A stretch of DNA of 58,634 bases, from contig JAMPDR010000007.1 of assembly GCA_023665555.1 (NCBI GenBank), positions 1 through 58,634 on the forward strand, read 5' to 3'. The stretch comes from Ruminococcus sp. Its GTDB lineage: Bacteria; Bacillota; Clostridia; Oscillospirales; Acutalibacteraceae. Below the pieces are notes generated by a model, which was not told where the DNA came from, did no database searches, and was given only the letters and a program-made list of their open reading frames with translations. This document shows, one piece after another, positions 1 to 8,396 of this stretch (within the stretch, counting starts at the first letter, position 1; each line of letters begins with the position of its first letter). Position numbers and translations under genes: made by a program.

Positions 1-27
1 ATTTTCAAAAATATCTTTATTTTTATG

Positions 28-107
28 TATAATAGTGCTATAATGTAAATGAAAGAAGGATAAGATAATTATATAAAAAGTCAGCAAAAACTCCCCTGTA
101 TTCAGGG
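28..107 (+). promoter_or_regulatory. hpf upstream region: -10-like boxes and short leader hairpin
   Basis: Two TATAAT boxes are visible at 28-33 and 39-44, without a convincing -35 element. A short hairpin, CCCTG at 94-98 and CAGGG at 103-107, lies in the leader just upstream of the hpf ribosome binding site. The region is cut by the window edge, so any longer leader RNA cannot be judged. Confidence 0.35.
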
Positions 108-132
108 TTGATTATAGAAAGGAGATGACGTT

Positions 133-660
133 ATGAAAATAACAGTTATCGGCAGAAGATGCACACCAAGAGATTCATTTAAAGAAAGAGCCGCAAAACG
201 ACTTGAAAAAGTCGAAAGATTTTTCGGCAGCGAGTCTGAGGCGAAAATTACGGCAACGATTGAAAGAAACGAAACAATTGTTGAAGTGACGATTTTCCAT
301 GACGGAATGTTCTTCCGCGCACAGGAAAGGGCGATCAACATGAACGATGCACTTGACAGATGCGTTGATTCGCTTGTGCGTCAAATTCGCAAAAACAAAA
401 CAAGGGTTGAAAAACGTTTGCGTCAGGGCGCATTTGAACCTTTTGAAGCAATTGATAAGATTGAATCTGAAGATGAATACAGCGTTGTACGTTCAAAGGA
501 AATTCCTCTAAAGCCGCAGAGTGTTGATGAAGCGATTCTTCAGATGAACCTGCTTGACCATCAGTTCTATATGTTCTTCAACAGTGCAAATGAGAAAATT
601 TGTGTTGTTTATGCAAGAAAAGACGGCGGTTACGGCTTAATTATTCCTGAAACCGATTGA
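133..660 (+). CDS. hpf: Ribosome hibernation promoting factor, long form
   Basis: The 175-residue product matches the long HPF form of Firmicutes. The N-terminal half (about 1-100) is the ribosome-binding RaiA/YfiA fold that sits in the 30S decoding region. The C-terminal part (about 118-173, with the FFNSANEKICVVYARKDGG stretch) is the dimerisation domain that joins two 70S ribosomes into inactive 100S particles in stationary phase. The start is an ATG behind GAAAGGAGATGACGTT, a strong ribosome binding site. A hairpin terminator follows at about 710, so the gene is probably monocistronic. Family assignment is secure; regulation is not visible beyond the partial upstream region. Confidence 0.95.
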   Translation: MKITVIGRRCTPRDSFKERAAKRLEKVERFFGSESEAKITATIERNETIVEVTIFHDGMFFRAQERAINMNDALDRCVDSLVRQIRKNKTRVEKRLRQGAFEPFEAIDKIESEDEYSVVRSKEIPLKPQSVDEAILQMNLLDHQFYMFFNSANEKICVVYARKDGGYGLIIPETD

Positions 661-709
661 TTTTATTTGAGTTTTATGTTAAAATTCTTTAACTGCTAAA
701 GTTATATAT

Positions 710-741
710 TCAGCGGCAGATTAGTCTGCCGCTGATGTTTT
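710..741 (+). terminator. Rho-independent terminator after hpf
   Basis: Perfect 11-bp arms TCAGCGGCAGA (710-720) and TCTGCCGCTGA (725-735) enclose a TTAG loop and are followed by TGTTTT. It ends 23 bases before the next start codon, so it may also tune read-through into the methyltransferase gene. Confidence 0.75.
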
Positions 742-764
742 GTCAAAAGAAAGGAGTGTGGAAA

Positions 765-1880
765 ATGCAAATAAATTTTGTTATTCCGTGTTTACTTGGA
801 CTTGAAAAACTTATTGCTGATGAAATGAAAGCCATCGGAGCAGAGAATGTTGCTGCTGAAAACGGCAGAGTGCTTTTCAGCGGTGATGAACATATCCTTG
901 CAAGAGCCAACATTTGCTCTCGTTATGCAGAGAGAATTCAAATTCTTGTCGGCTCATTTGAGGCTCGCAGTTTTGAAGAACTTTTCCAGGGAACTAAGGC
1001 TCTTCCGTGGGAGGAGTGGATCGGTGCGTATGATGCATTCCCCGTTAAGGGCTATTCAATCAATTCAACACTTTTCTCAGTCAGTGACTGTCAGTCTATT
1101 ATCAAAAAGGCTGTTGTTGAAAGACTCAAGTCAAAATATAATATTTCATGGTTTGATGAAACAGGACCTACATATCAAATTCAGTTTTCAATCATGAAAG
1201 ACAAAGTAAGCCTTTTGATCGATACATCCGGAATGGGACTTCACAAGCGCGGATATCGCCTTGAAGCAGGCGGTGCTCCTATTAAAGAAACACTTGCCGC
1301 ATCTCTTTGCTGTCTTGCAAGGCTTCGTGATTATCATACTCTGTATGATCCGATGTGCGGTTCGGGTACTATCCTGATTGAGGGCGCAATGCTTGCAAAT
1401 AATATCGCTCCGGGACTTCATCGCCATTTTTCGGCTGAACGCTGGCAGAATATTCCGGAAAGTGTTTGGAATGAAGAAAGAGAACGTGCAAAATCGCTTG
1501 AAAACACCGAAAGCAGATTCGTTGCATATGGTTCTGACATTGACGAAAAATCACTTGAATTTGCAAAAGCTAATGCTGTCAGAGCAGGTGTTGACAAATA
1601 TATCACTTTTGAAAAAAGAGATATCTGTGCATTTAATCCGAAAAGCGAAAAAGGCACTGTAATTTGCAATCCGCCTTACGGTGAAAGATTGCTTGATTTG
1701 AAAGAGGCAGAGAGGCTTTATAAGGTGATGGGTGAACGTTTTGTTTCCCGTCACGGTTGGGCATATTATGTAATCAGTCCATCTGAAGATTTTGAAGTGT
1801 TTTTTGGCAAAAAGGCTGATAAGCGCAGAAAGTTATATAACGGTATGATCAAGTGTCAGCTGTTTATGTATTTCAAATAA
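765..1880 (+). CDS. THUMP-domain class I SAM-dependent RNA methyltransferase (RlmL/YpsC type)
   Basis: A 371-residue protein that probably makes N2-methylguanosine in rRNA. The N-terminal region (about 1-160) has the ferredoxin-like plus THUMP layout that binds RNA. The catalytic part shows the SAM-binding DPMCGSGT motif at about 195-202 and the NPPYGER motif at about 302-308, typical of N2-guanine and N6-adenine methylases. An ATG exists 30 bases upstream in frame, but AAAGGAG at 750-756 points to the ATG at 765. Older annotations often call this family putative DNA methylase; the THUMP layout argues for an RNA substrate. The exact target base cannot be read from sequence. Confidence 0.85.
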   Translation: MQINFVIPCLLGLEKLIADEMKAIGAENVAAENGRVLFSGDEHILARANICSRYAERIQILVGSFEARSFEELFQGTKALPWEEWIGAYDAFPVKGYSINSTLFSVSDCQSIIKKAVVERLKSKYNISWFDETGPTYQIQFSIMKDKVSLLIDTSGMGLHKRGYRLEAGGAPIKETLAASLCCLARLRDYHTLYDPMCGSGTILIEGAMLANNIAPGLHRHFSAERWQNIPESVWNEERERAKSLENTESRFVAYGSDIDEKSLEFAKANAVRAGVDKYITFEKRDICAFNPKSEKGTVICNPPYGERLLDLKEAERLYKVMGERFVSRHGWAYYVISPSEDFEVFFGKKADKRRKLYNGMIKCQLFMYFK

Positions 1881-1890
1881 GGCGGCCGAT

Positions 1891-2388
1891 ATGGGAGAAA
1901 TCATAGTTCATCCAATACCGCCGCTGTATCATGAGAATTCGGACACTCTTATACTCGGCTCATTTCCGTCAATCAAATCACGTGAGGGCGAATTTTTCTA
2001 TCATCATCCGCAGAACAGATTTTGGAAAGTGATCGCCGCAGTAACCGATTCATCCGTTCCTGTTACAATCGAAGAAAAGAGAGAACTGATTTTAAATAAC
2101 GACCTTGCACTTTGGGACAGTATAGGGCAATGTGAAATTGTTGGTTCGCAGGACAGTTCAATTCGCAATGTTAAGCCGAATGATATTGGTAAAATTCTCA
2201 AGGAAACAAAGATAACACGTATTTTCTGCAACGGCGCAACTTCGTATCAGTATTATCAGAAATTGATTTATCCGAATACGAGTATTGAAGCAGTCAAACT
2301 GCCATCAACAAGTCCTGCAAATGCAATGTGGTCTATTGAAAGACTCATTAATGCTTGGACGGTTATAAAAAAGTTGAAAAGTGAATAA
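1891..2388 (+). CDS. DNA-deoxyinosine glycosylase, uracil-DNA glycosylase superfamily
   Basis: A 165-residue protein of the UDG fold, likely removing deaminated purine (hypoxanthine) from DNA as the first step of base excision repair. The N-terminal GSFPS motif followed by FFYHHPQNRFWK is characteristic of the family that resembles Mug/UDG but lacks the canonical UDG catalytic Asp loop. The C-terminal LPSTSPANA motif matches the DNA-intercalating loop region. The gene starts 10 bases after the methyltransferase stop and is probably co-transcribed with it. The substrate assignment comes from family knowledge; a mismatch uracil substrate is the main alternative. Confidence 0.82.
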   Translation: MGEIIVHPIPPLYHENSDTLILGSFPSIKSREGEFFYHHPQNRFWKVIAAVTDSSVPVTIEEKRELILNNDLALWDSIGQCEIVGSQDSSIRNVKPNDIGKILKETKITRIFCNGATSYQYYQKLIYPNTSIEAVKLPSTSPANAMWSIERLINAWTVIKKLKSE

Positions 2389-2393
2389 ATAAA

Positions 2394-2426
2394 AAGTGGC
2401 TGTCACATTGGCAGTCACTTATTCTA
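2394..2426. terminator. Terminator between convergent genes
   Basis: Arms AAGTGGCTGTCA (2394-2405) and TGGCAGTCACTT (2409-2420) pair with wobble pairs, followed by a T-rich stretch on the plus strand and preceded by an A-rich stretch. It can serve the glycosylase gene and the convergent small gene. Confidence 0.65.
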
Positions 2427-2436
2427 TAGTTACATT

Positions 2437-2655
2437 TTAAAGTTTAAAATCTTCTTCACTGAAATCGGTGGAGATTTTTATTTTTGTCGGTACACGCTTC
2501 AAAGGGTCATATTTGAATTTTTTGCATGAATCATCAGGATTTGTAATGCCCTTATATTTGCACAAAATTACTGAGTTATCCTTTGGCACATGACCGTTTT
2601 TGCAAAGTGCACATCCGGGGACATAGTCTTTATCATTAAGCAGTTTCTGCCTCAA
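2437..2655 (-). CDS. Small Cys-rich hypothetical protein, TTG start
   Basis: I do not recognise this 72-residue protein. It has four cysteines arranged as CALC near residue 14 and two further single Cys residues (ILCKYKG, DSCKKF), which could form a zinc- or metal-binding site. The reading frame extends upstream to an ATG at 2712, but GGAGGTGA at the correct distance marks the TTG at 2655 as the start. The gene follows the YlbJ-like gene on the same strand with a gap of about 60 bases and could share its transcript. No function is proposed. Confidence 0.6.
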   Translation of the reverse strand: MRQKLLNDKDYVPGCALCKNGHVPKDNSVILCKYKGITNPDDSCKKFKYDPLKRVPTKIKISTDFSEEDFKL

Positions 2656-2717
2656 CAAAATCACCTCCGTTATCTCATTCATTGTATCATATAACAGCGG
2701 CAATTTCAACAAATTTT

Positions 2718-3860
2718 TTATTTTAACAGAACATCTCTGTCAATATGGTGTTTCTTGATGTTTTTAATTTTTTCAATTTTGAAGTTACCTCCGAAAAGCA
2801 ATATCAAGCACATAAAAAACATGCCGATTGAAACCGAAATGCATGCCGAAGATGATGCGCTGACATTCTGAACATTTGACAAAAATACCGATTCTTCAAT
2901 CGGGAAGAAATATAACAGTGTCTGACATACAATCACAGCAATTGCACCGCTTATTATTCTGCCTGTGATGAAGTATTTAAGTTTCATTTGCAGCTTTATA
3001 ACACTCGCCATAACTTGAAAATGAGCACATATTCCGCTCCAACCGATAATTCCCGCAATAATCGGTATCGGAACCATGCCGCTTGCCGCCTTGCATCCAT
3101 TAGTTATTTCAAGAACACAGCTGAGAAACAGCTTTGTTCCGCTTGAGAAATCGAACACTTCAATAAGCTGTTCAAGTGATGAGAAAATTATCACCCAACT
3201 GCAGATTGCAATCATGCCCGAACTGCTTTGCGAAACAGCCTCAACAAGTGCAGGAACAGTTTTTGGTTTAACTTGACTGATTTTATCAAGCTTTTTGCAG
3301 TTATTTTCATCTGAAATAAATCGTGTCAAAAATCCGAGCACCATTGAAGCTGAAAATTGCGAAACAAAAAGAATTACACCGGCTTTAGATGAACCGAGCA
3401 TATAGTGCCCGACTGAACTTATTACAAAAGCAGGCCCCGGATTTATGCAGAACAAGAGTAATCGTTGTCCCTGATCCTTTGTCAGCTGTCCGCTTTCATA
3501 AAGTTGTTTCACCATTTTCGCCCCAATGGGAAGTCCGCCAATGTTTGACAGCAGTATTACCGCCGAACTTACTCCCGGCTGTCTGAAAATAAGATATGTT
3601 ATCTTTTCAAACAAAGCGCCGATTTTATCACAAAGTCCGCTTTCCGCAAAAAAAGATGATAATACCATAAACGGAAACAAAGAGGGTATGACGGTTTTTA
3701 CGCACAGATTAATACCTGAAACAACTCCTTCACCCGATTGTGACGGAAACCTCAAAAGTAAAAAAGCAATCGTAAACACAACAAGTGAAATCGTAAGATA
3801 GGTAAATGCGATTCTGCTGTTTTTCAAGTGTTCACTTTTAATAAATTTATTAATTCTCAT
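2718..3860 (-). CDS. ylbJ: YlbJ-like sporulation integral membrane protein (nucleoside-recognition/Gate fold)
   Basis: About 380 residues with eight or so hydrophobic helices. Two Gate-like halves are visible: the first with GGLPIGAKMVKQLYESGQL and FCINPGPAFV, the second with GCKAASGMV and GWSGICAHFQV. This is the pattern of YlbJ, a SigE-dependent membrane protein needed for spore cortex formation in Bacillus. The open frame runs further upstream, but the ATG at 3860 behind GGTGG is the first start that removes a 61-residue non-hydrophobic extension overlapping yqfC. It is divergent from the spore gene yqfC, in keeping with a sporulation role. A general nucleoside transporter role is the alternative. 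Confidence 0.78.
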   Translation of the reverse strand: MRINKFIKSEHLKNSRIAFTYLTISLVVFTIAFLLLRFPSQSGEGVVSGINLCVKTVIPSLFPFMVLSSFFAESGLCDKIGALFEKITYLIFRQPGVSSAVILLSNIGGLPIGAKMVKQLYESGQLTKDQGQRLLLFCINPGPAFVISSVGHYMLGSSKAGVILFVSQFSASMVLGFLTRFISDENNCKKLDKISQVKPKTVPALVEAVSQSSSGMIAICSWVIIFSSLEQLIEVFDFSSGTKLFLSCVLEITNGCKAASGMVPIPIIAGIIGWSGICAHFQVMASVIKLQMKLKYFITGRIISGAIAVIVCQTLLYFFPIEESVFLSNVQNVSASSSACISVSIGMFFMCLILLFGGNFKIEKIKNIKKHHIDRDVLLK

Positions 3861-3968
3861 TTCAACCACCGTTAAATGATATGTTTTAAAATTGCGGCTT
3901 ATTATTAATAAACAATCGAAGTTTCTCATAAAATTTAAGGAAGTTATGATTGATTTGCGAGGTAAGCT

Positions 3969-4238
3969 ATGAAACAAAGAGCGCGAAAACCGACTGATGT
4001 ATTTTTGGAGCATAACCCGGACAGCGGATTCCAATTGCCGCATATTGAGTTCAATTCAAATTGCTGTGCCTGTGTTGAGGGATGCAAGGGCATTATTGAA
4101 TATGACGGAAACGTGGTGAGAATAAACTGCGGACACATACTTGTTAAGTTTTGCGGAGATAACTTGAGTATACGTGCACTGTCAACTGACAGAATTTCTG
4201 TTAACGGAATCATTTTGTCTGTTGAATTTTGTTCATGA
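3969..4238 (+). CDS. yqfC: Sporulation protein YqfC (YabP/YqfC family)
   Basis: An 89-residue protein matching the YabP/YqfC family, small beta-rich proteins made in the mother cell under SigE. The hydrophilic N-terminus is followed by the conserved IEYDGNVVRINCG stretch and a C-terminal GIILSVEFC strand. The start is an ATG behind GCGAGGTAAGCT. Immediately downstream, 11 bases away, lies yqfD, the invariable partner in spore formers. No SigE promoter could be placed with confidence in the 108-base divergent spacer. Confidence 0.9.
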   Translation: MKQRARKPTDVFLEHNPDSGFQLPHIEFNSNCCACVEGCKGIIEYDGNVVRINCGHILVKFCGDNLSIRALSTDRISVNGIILSVEFCS

Positions 4239-4249
4239 GGTGATTTAAC

Positions 4250-5422
4250 GTGTTTATTATTAATTTGTTTCGCCGCCTTTTCGGATACGTAACATTTTGC
4301 GCAAGCGGCGGTTTCGGTGAACGATTTATAAATCTGTGTGCGACACAGGGCATTTATATAAGAAATATTGAAGTAAATGAAAACTCAATCATTGCAGATA
4401 CAAAAATCAAAAACTATAAAAAACTACGCCATATTGCAAAAAAGTCAGGTATGAAAATTAAGGCGGTTCACAAGTATGGTATGCCTTTTTTCATTAACCG
4501 CCACAAAAACAGAATCGGACTTGTTATCGGTGCTGCTTTTTTTGTGATATTTATGAGCACAATGTCGCTTTTTATCTGGAACATTGAAACAACAGGCGGA
4601 GAAAAAATAAGTTCTGATGAAATTCTTCAAACGGTTTATGATTTGGGACTTAAGAGAGGTGCTCTTTCTTCAGATATTGACGAAAGCGAAGTTGTTCGTT
4701 TGGCAATGATGAAACTAAGCGGCAAACTCTCATGGATGGCTGTTAACATTAAAGGTTGCCGTGCAGTTGTTGAAGTACGAGATTATGAGCCGAAACCGGA
4801 GGATGAAACTTATACAGAACCAAGTAATATCGTTGCAGATTTTGACGGCTTGATTTTATCCATGGATATATATAATGGAAAAAAGGCGAACTATGAGGGC
4901 AACGGAGTGGAAAAAGGCGATTTACTGATTAGCGGTATTATTGAAAATCGTGATACTTCTTCGCAGTTTCTCGAAGCCAGGGGAGAGATACTGGCTCTTC
5001 ACAATGACACGTACCAAACCAAAACTGCCGCTAAAGCAGAGATAAAACAATATCAGAAAATTAACACAGTAAAAGTGCTCAACTTTTTCTTTTTGAAAAT
5101 ACCTTTGGGATTTTTCTCAGGTGAAGATAATTATGATGAATACACATCGGAAAAATATCTGAACTATGGTTCTTTCGAACTTCCTTTCGGAATTACTGCC
5201 AAAACAAGAGCCTATTATGAAGTGAAAGAGAATACCTATCCGAATCTTTCGTCAATTGCTTTTGATGAATATACATGTGAAACATATGAAAAATATAAAA
5301 ACACTTTGATTACATCATCGAAAATTAAAGTTTCAATGAAAAATAATATGTTATCAGTTTCGGGAAACAATGAATGTATAGACTTTATGGGTGAAAAGCA
5401 GAAAATTGAAATGCAGCAATGA
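4250..5422 (+). CDS. yqfD: Sporulation protein YqfD
   Basis: A 390-residue stage IV sporulation-type membrane protein. A soluble N-terminal domain (about 1-80) is followed by one transmembrane helix (about 87-107, GLVIGAAFFVIFMSTMSLFI) and a long extracytoplasmic domain that includes a POTRA-like stretch beginning at about 118. The GTG start is set by GAGGTGA eight bases upstream. It is co-transcribed with yqfC. YqfD is conserved in spore formers; its molecular role is poorly defined. Confidence 0.92.
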   Translation: MFIINLFRRLFGYVTFCASGGFGERFINLCATQGIYIRNIEVNENSIIADTKIKNYKKLRHIAKKSGMKIKAVHKYGMPFFINRHKNRIGLVIGAAFFVIFMSTMSLFIWNIETTGGEKISSDEILQTVYDLGLKRGALSSDIDESEVVRLAMMKLSGKLSWMAVNIKGCRAVVEVRDYEPKPEDETYTEPSNIVADFDGLILSMDIYNGKKANYEGNGVEKGDLLISGIIENRDTSSQFLEARGEILALHNDTYQTKTAAKAEIKQYQKINTVKVLNFFFLKIPLGFFSGEDNYDEYTSEKYLNYGSFELPFGITAKTRAYYEVKENTYPNLSSIAFDEYTCETYEKYKNTLITSSKIKVSMKNNMLSVSGNNECIDFMGEKQKIEMQQ

Positions 5423-5452
5423 GAAATTTTATGACATTTTTTATTAAAACTA

Positions 5453-5480
5453 TTCACAATTTCAAAAAATATGTTATAAT
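5453..5480 (+). promoter_or_regulatory. SigA-type promoter upstream of phoH
   Basis: TTCACA (5453-5458), 16 bases, TATAAT (5475-5480). This gives the phoH-ybeY-dgkA genes a vegetative promoter separate from the sporulation transcript of yqfCD. The leader from here to the phoH start is about 150 bases and shows no strong hairpin. Confidence 0.55.
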
Positions 5481-5639
5481 AAAATTAATTATGGGGCAGT
5501 TTGATTCTGTTTGTCATATATAGTTAAATATCCTCGTTTTGCAGGATTTTATGACTTAATGGAGTTTGCAGAAATTCTGTAATAACTCGGCAATGGTTTA
5601 TTTTCATGATGTATTCCGCATCTTCGGAGGTGTTGATAT

Positions 5640-6605
5640 TTGTTTGAGCATATTATTAATATTGAACGCATGGAATATGCGGTCAGCTTATTCGGCTCAT
5701 TTGATGAAAATATAATACTTATTGAAAAAGAGTTTAACGTTAAAGTAATAAGCCGTGGCTCTGAATTAAAAATACAGGGTGAAGCGGAGAATGTTGCTTT
5801 AGCGGAAAAGGCCGTTAACGGTTTACTTGCGCTTGTTAACAAAGGCGAAACTCTCAACGAACAAAATGTGCGCTATGTGTTGTCTCTTGTTCGTGAGGGC
5901 GATGAGGACAAGCTGCCTGCAATGTCTTCAGACTGTGTGTGTATCACTTCAAAGGGTAAGCCGGTTAAAGCAAAAACACTCGGTCAGAAAAAATATATCG
6001 AAGCAATCAGAAACAATACTATTGTTTTAGGTATCGGTCCTGCCGGTACGGGCAAGACTTATCTTGCTGTTGCCCTGGCAGTCAGCGCATTTCGTGCCAA
6101 AGAGGTAAACAGAATAATTCTCACAAGACCGGCTGTTGAAGCAGGTGAAAAACTCGGATTTTTGCCCGGCGACTTACAGCAAAAAGTCGATCCTTATCTC
6201 AGGCCGCTTTATGATGCATTGTTCGACATGCTTGGTGCTGAAAACTTTCAGCGATATCAGGAACGCGGAAGCATTGAAGTTGCACCGCTTGCATATATGA
6301 GAGGCCGAACTCTTGATGACAGCTTTATTATCCTTGATGAAGCACAGAACACAACTCCGGAACAGATGAAAATGTTTCTCACAAGACTTGGTTTTAATTC
6401 AAAAATCGTTGTAACAGGTGATATCACTCAAATAGATTTGCCTGACGGAAAGCGTTCAGGACTTGTTGATGTAATCAAAATACTAAAAAATGTTGACGAT
6501 ATTGAAACAATTAAATTTTCTGAAAAAGATGTTGTTCGTCACAGATTGGTTCAGGATATCATAAAGGCATATGAAAAATATGAGGAGGCAAGGAAAAGAA
6601 AATGA
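5640..6605 (+). CDS. phoH: PhoH family ATPase
   Basis: A 321-residue cytoplasmic P-loop ATPase. An N-terminal KH-like region (about 1-70) precedes the Walker A GPAGTGKT at 133-140 and a Walker B ending ILDEAQN at about 236. The start is a TTG: CGGAGGTG sits seven bases upstream and no ATG is nearby. The stop overlaps the ybeY start by four bases (ATGA). PhoH proteins are thought to act in RNA metabolism, and the fixed linkage with ybeY, an rRNA-processing endonuclease, supports that. The substrate is unknown. Confidence 0.92.
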   Translation: MFEHIINIERMEYAVSLFGSFDENIILIEKEFNVKVISRGSELKIQGEAENVALAEKAVNGLLALVNKGETLNEQNVRYVLSLVREGDEDKLPAMSSDCVCITSKGKPVKAKTLGQKKYIEAIRNNTIVLGIGPAGTGKTYLAVALAVSAFRAKEVNRIILTRPAVEAGEKLGFLPGDLQQKVDPYLRPLYDALFDMLGAENFQRYQERGSIEVAPLAYMRGRTLDDSFIILDEAQNTTPEQMKMFLTRLGFNSKIVVTGDITQIDLPDGKRSGLVDVIKILKNVDDIETIKFSEKDVVRHRLVQDIIKAYEKYEEARKRK

Positions 6606-7108
6606 AAGATAAAATCAAAGTTGTAATTACCAATGATCAGAATGCAGTAAAAATTCCTACAGGTGTACGTATGCTCATCAGACGTTGCTGTAATGCCGTT
6701 CTCATTAACGAGAATTTTAAAGGTCCGACAGAAATCAGCGTTACAATTGTTGATGATGAGCAGATACATAAATTAAACAAGGAATATCGAAACGTTGACC
6801 GCTCAACAGATGTGTTGTCTTTTCCGCTCGGTGTTGACGGTGTTTATGACGTTAACAATGATACAGGCGCTCAGCTTTTGGGTGATATTGTTATTTCAAT
6901 TGAGCACGCAGTGAAGCAGGCTGAACTTTACGGTCATTCTCTCAACAGAGAAATCGGCTTTCTTACAGTTCACTCAATGTTGCATCTTCTCGGCTATGAC
7001 CATGAAGCGGGCGGTCTTGAACTGGTTCGTATGCGCGAAAAAGAAGAAGCGGTTCTTACCCAACTCGGACTTGTCAGAAGCGGCAGTTACTATACAATGG
7101 AAGAATAA
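6602..7108 (+). CDS. ybeY: Endoribonuclease YbeY, rRNA maturation factor
   Basis: A 168-residue zinc-dependent endonuclease involved in 16S rRNA 3' end maturation and ribosome quality control. The zinc-binding HSMLHLLGYDH motif is intact, with His124, His128 and His134. The start ATG overlaps the phoH stop, implying translational coupling. The length matches the family, with a C-terminal tail of about 30 residues after the motif. Confidence 0.95.
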   Translation: MKDKIKVVITNDQNAVKIPTGVRMLIRRCCNAVLINENFKGPTEISVTIVDDEQIHKLNKEYRNVDRSTDVLSFPLGVDGVYDVNNDTGAQLLGDIVISIEHAVKQAELYGHSLNREIGFLTVHSMLHLLGYDHEAGGLELVRMREKEEAVLTQLGLVRSGSYYTMEE

Positions 7109-7120
7109 GCATAATTTGAT

Positions 7121-7603
7121 ATGGAACATTATAAAAAGTTATTCAAAGGTTTTTTCTATGCATTTCGCGGCATAGGAGCAACAATAAAAACCGAAAGAAA
7201 CATGCGTATTCATCTTACGTGTATAGTATATATGTTTTCGATTCTTGGTTTGACCGATTGGTTCACGCTGAACCGCGGCGATTGGTGTGCATTGCTTATT
7301 GCTTGTGCTTTGGTTCTGTCCGGTGAACTTTTTAATACGGCAATTGAGAATGCGATTGATATGATGACTAGTGAATATAACGAATTTGCAAAAAAGGCTA
7401 AAGATGCGGCATCCGGAGCGGTGCTTGTCAGCGCGATATTTGCCGTTGCTGTTGGTTTGGCAGTATTATTCCAACCGCAAGCATTTCGGTTGATGTATCA
7501 GTATTTCAGCAGTCACATTCTTTCATTTGTATTGTTTGTGCTGAGCATTATCCCTGCAACCCTGTTTATATTTTTCGGTCTACCATCTAAAAATAGCAAA
7601 TAA
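7121..7603 (+). CDS. dgkA: Diacylglycerol kinase / undecaprenol kinase family, membrane protein
   Basis: A 160-residue membrane protein of the DgkA family. The active-site signature is present as ELFNTAIENAIDM followed by AKDAASGAV. Firmicutes members phosphorylate undecaprenol or diacylglycerol to recycle the lipid carrier. It is about 30-40 residues longer than the usual 120-130 and ends with an additional hydrophobic helix (about 134-152). It starts 12 bases after ybeY; no clear ribosome binding site is seen, suggesting re-initiation from ybeY. Lipid substrate cannot be decided from the sequence. Confidence 0.88.
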   Translation: MEHYKKLFKGFFYAFRGIGATIKTERNMRIHLTCIVYMFSILGLTDWFTLNRGDWCALLIACALVLSGELFNTAIENAIDMMTSEYNEFAKKAKDAASGAVLVSAIFAVAVGLAVLFQPQAFRLMYQYFSSHILSFVLFVLSIIPATLFIFFGLPSKNSK

Positions 7604-7610
7604 TTTTAAT

Positions 7611-7656
7611 ATGCGGGTGAGAGCGTTCTAAAGGAACAATCTTACCCGCATATTTT
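7611..7656. terminator. Bidirectional terminator between dgkA and the CofE-like gene
   Basis: Arms ATGCGGGTGAGA (7611-7622) and TCTTACCCGCAT (7640-7651) are followed by ATTTTATT on the plus strand and flanked by TTTTAAT on the minus strand, so it can end both convergent transcripts. Confidence 0.75.
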
Positions 7657-7657
7657 A

Positions 7658-8362
7658 TTAATCAACTTTTCTCACAACTGCAATCGGTGTGGACTGCGAC
7701 GATTGCCCCAGAGGGTTGTCCGTGAACACCTGCTTGCAAAATTCAACGCTTATTTCTTCATCACTTCTGCCAAGCACCTCTACACCGATGTCATTCGCAT
7801 CGATAATAACTACCTTGCAGCCGAGTTTTTTCTCTAACTTTTCAGCAACTTTATCAGGATCTTTCGGTGCAAGCTTTGCATAATGATTATACGGCGGAAT
7901 TGTGCAGTCACATGGGCCGTCAATTGCTCTTGCCTTTGTGCCGGCAATTTTGTAAAACACACCTCTGACACCGAACGGCTTTGTGACAGCAGAGCAAACC
8001 GCAGCAAGCATCATTTTCGGAACACCGACATCGCGAAGAGCCAATTCCATTGTCCACGGAGAGCCAAGCCCGATACCGTAAGGTGACTTGTAAACAAACT
8101 TACACATTATTTTTGCAAGAGGCGAGGGATGAATATCGTCAATGTCGAAGGCTCGTCCTTGGCAGATTGCAATAACCTTTTCGCTGATAAAAACGAAGTC
8201 GTTGCTTGATGGCCTTTGCGGCAGATATTGGTCGATAATATCATTAATGTTTTCACCGCTCATTATAACGTGTGTTCTGACAGGGTAGCGTGAGTAAGTT
8301 CCGAAGTCAGTTGTGATGTTAAGATTTTTGTTTTCATTAGGTTTAAGTGAATTGAATTCCAT
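7658..8362 (-). CDS. Coenzyme F420:L-glutamate ligase-like (CofE-like) domain protein
   Basis: A 234-residue protein with the CofE fold: VISEKVIAICQGR near residue 57 resembles the conserved start of F420-0:gamma-glutamyl ligases, and the segments VCSAVTKPFGVRGVFY and IDGPCDCTIPPYNHYAK resemble the substrate-binding core. The start ATG has AAAGGA upstream. No other F420 gene is in the window, and F420 is not expected in gut-type Clostridia, so the true substrate is probably another acid ligated to an amino acid. The name gives the fold, not the reaction. Confidence 0.72.
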   Translation of the reverse strand: MEFNSLKPNENKNLNITTDFGTYSRYPVRTHVIMSGENINDIIDQYLPQRPSSNDFVFISEKVIAICQGRAFDIDDIHPSPLAKIMCKFVYKSPYGIGLGSPWTMELALRDVGVPKMMLAAVCSAVTKPFGVRGVFYKIAGTKARAIDGPCDCTIPPYNHYAKLAPKDPDKVAEKLEKKLGCKVVIIDANDIGVEVLGRSDEEISVEFCKQVFTDNPLGQSSQSTPIAVVRKVD

Positions 8363-8396
8363 GGTAGTGTCCTTTCATGTATAAATATTTAATTTT

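Noticed and set aside
1-132. raiA-type structured RNA upstream of hpf
   Set aside because: Only 132 bases are available and they show a single short hairpin; the large structure of that RNA class is not seen. The window edge prevents a firm statement.
2656-2712. Upstream ATG start for the small Cys-rich gene
   Set aside because: The segment between this ATG and the TTG contains the ribosome binding site GGAGGTGA, so it is most likely untranslated.
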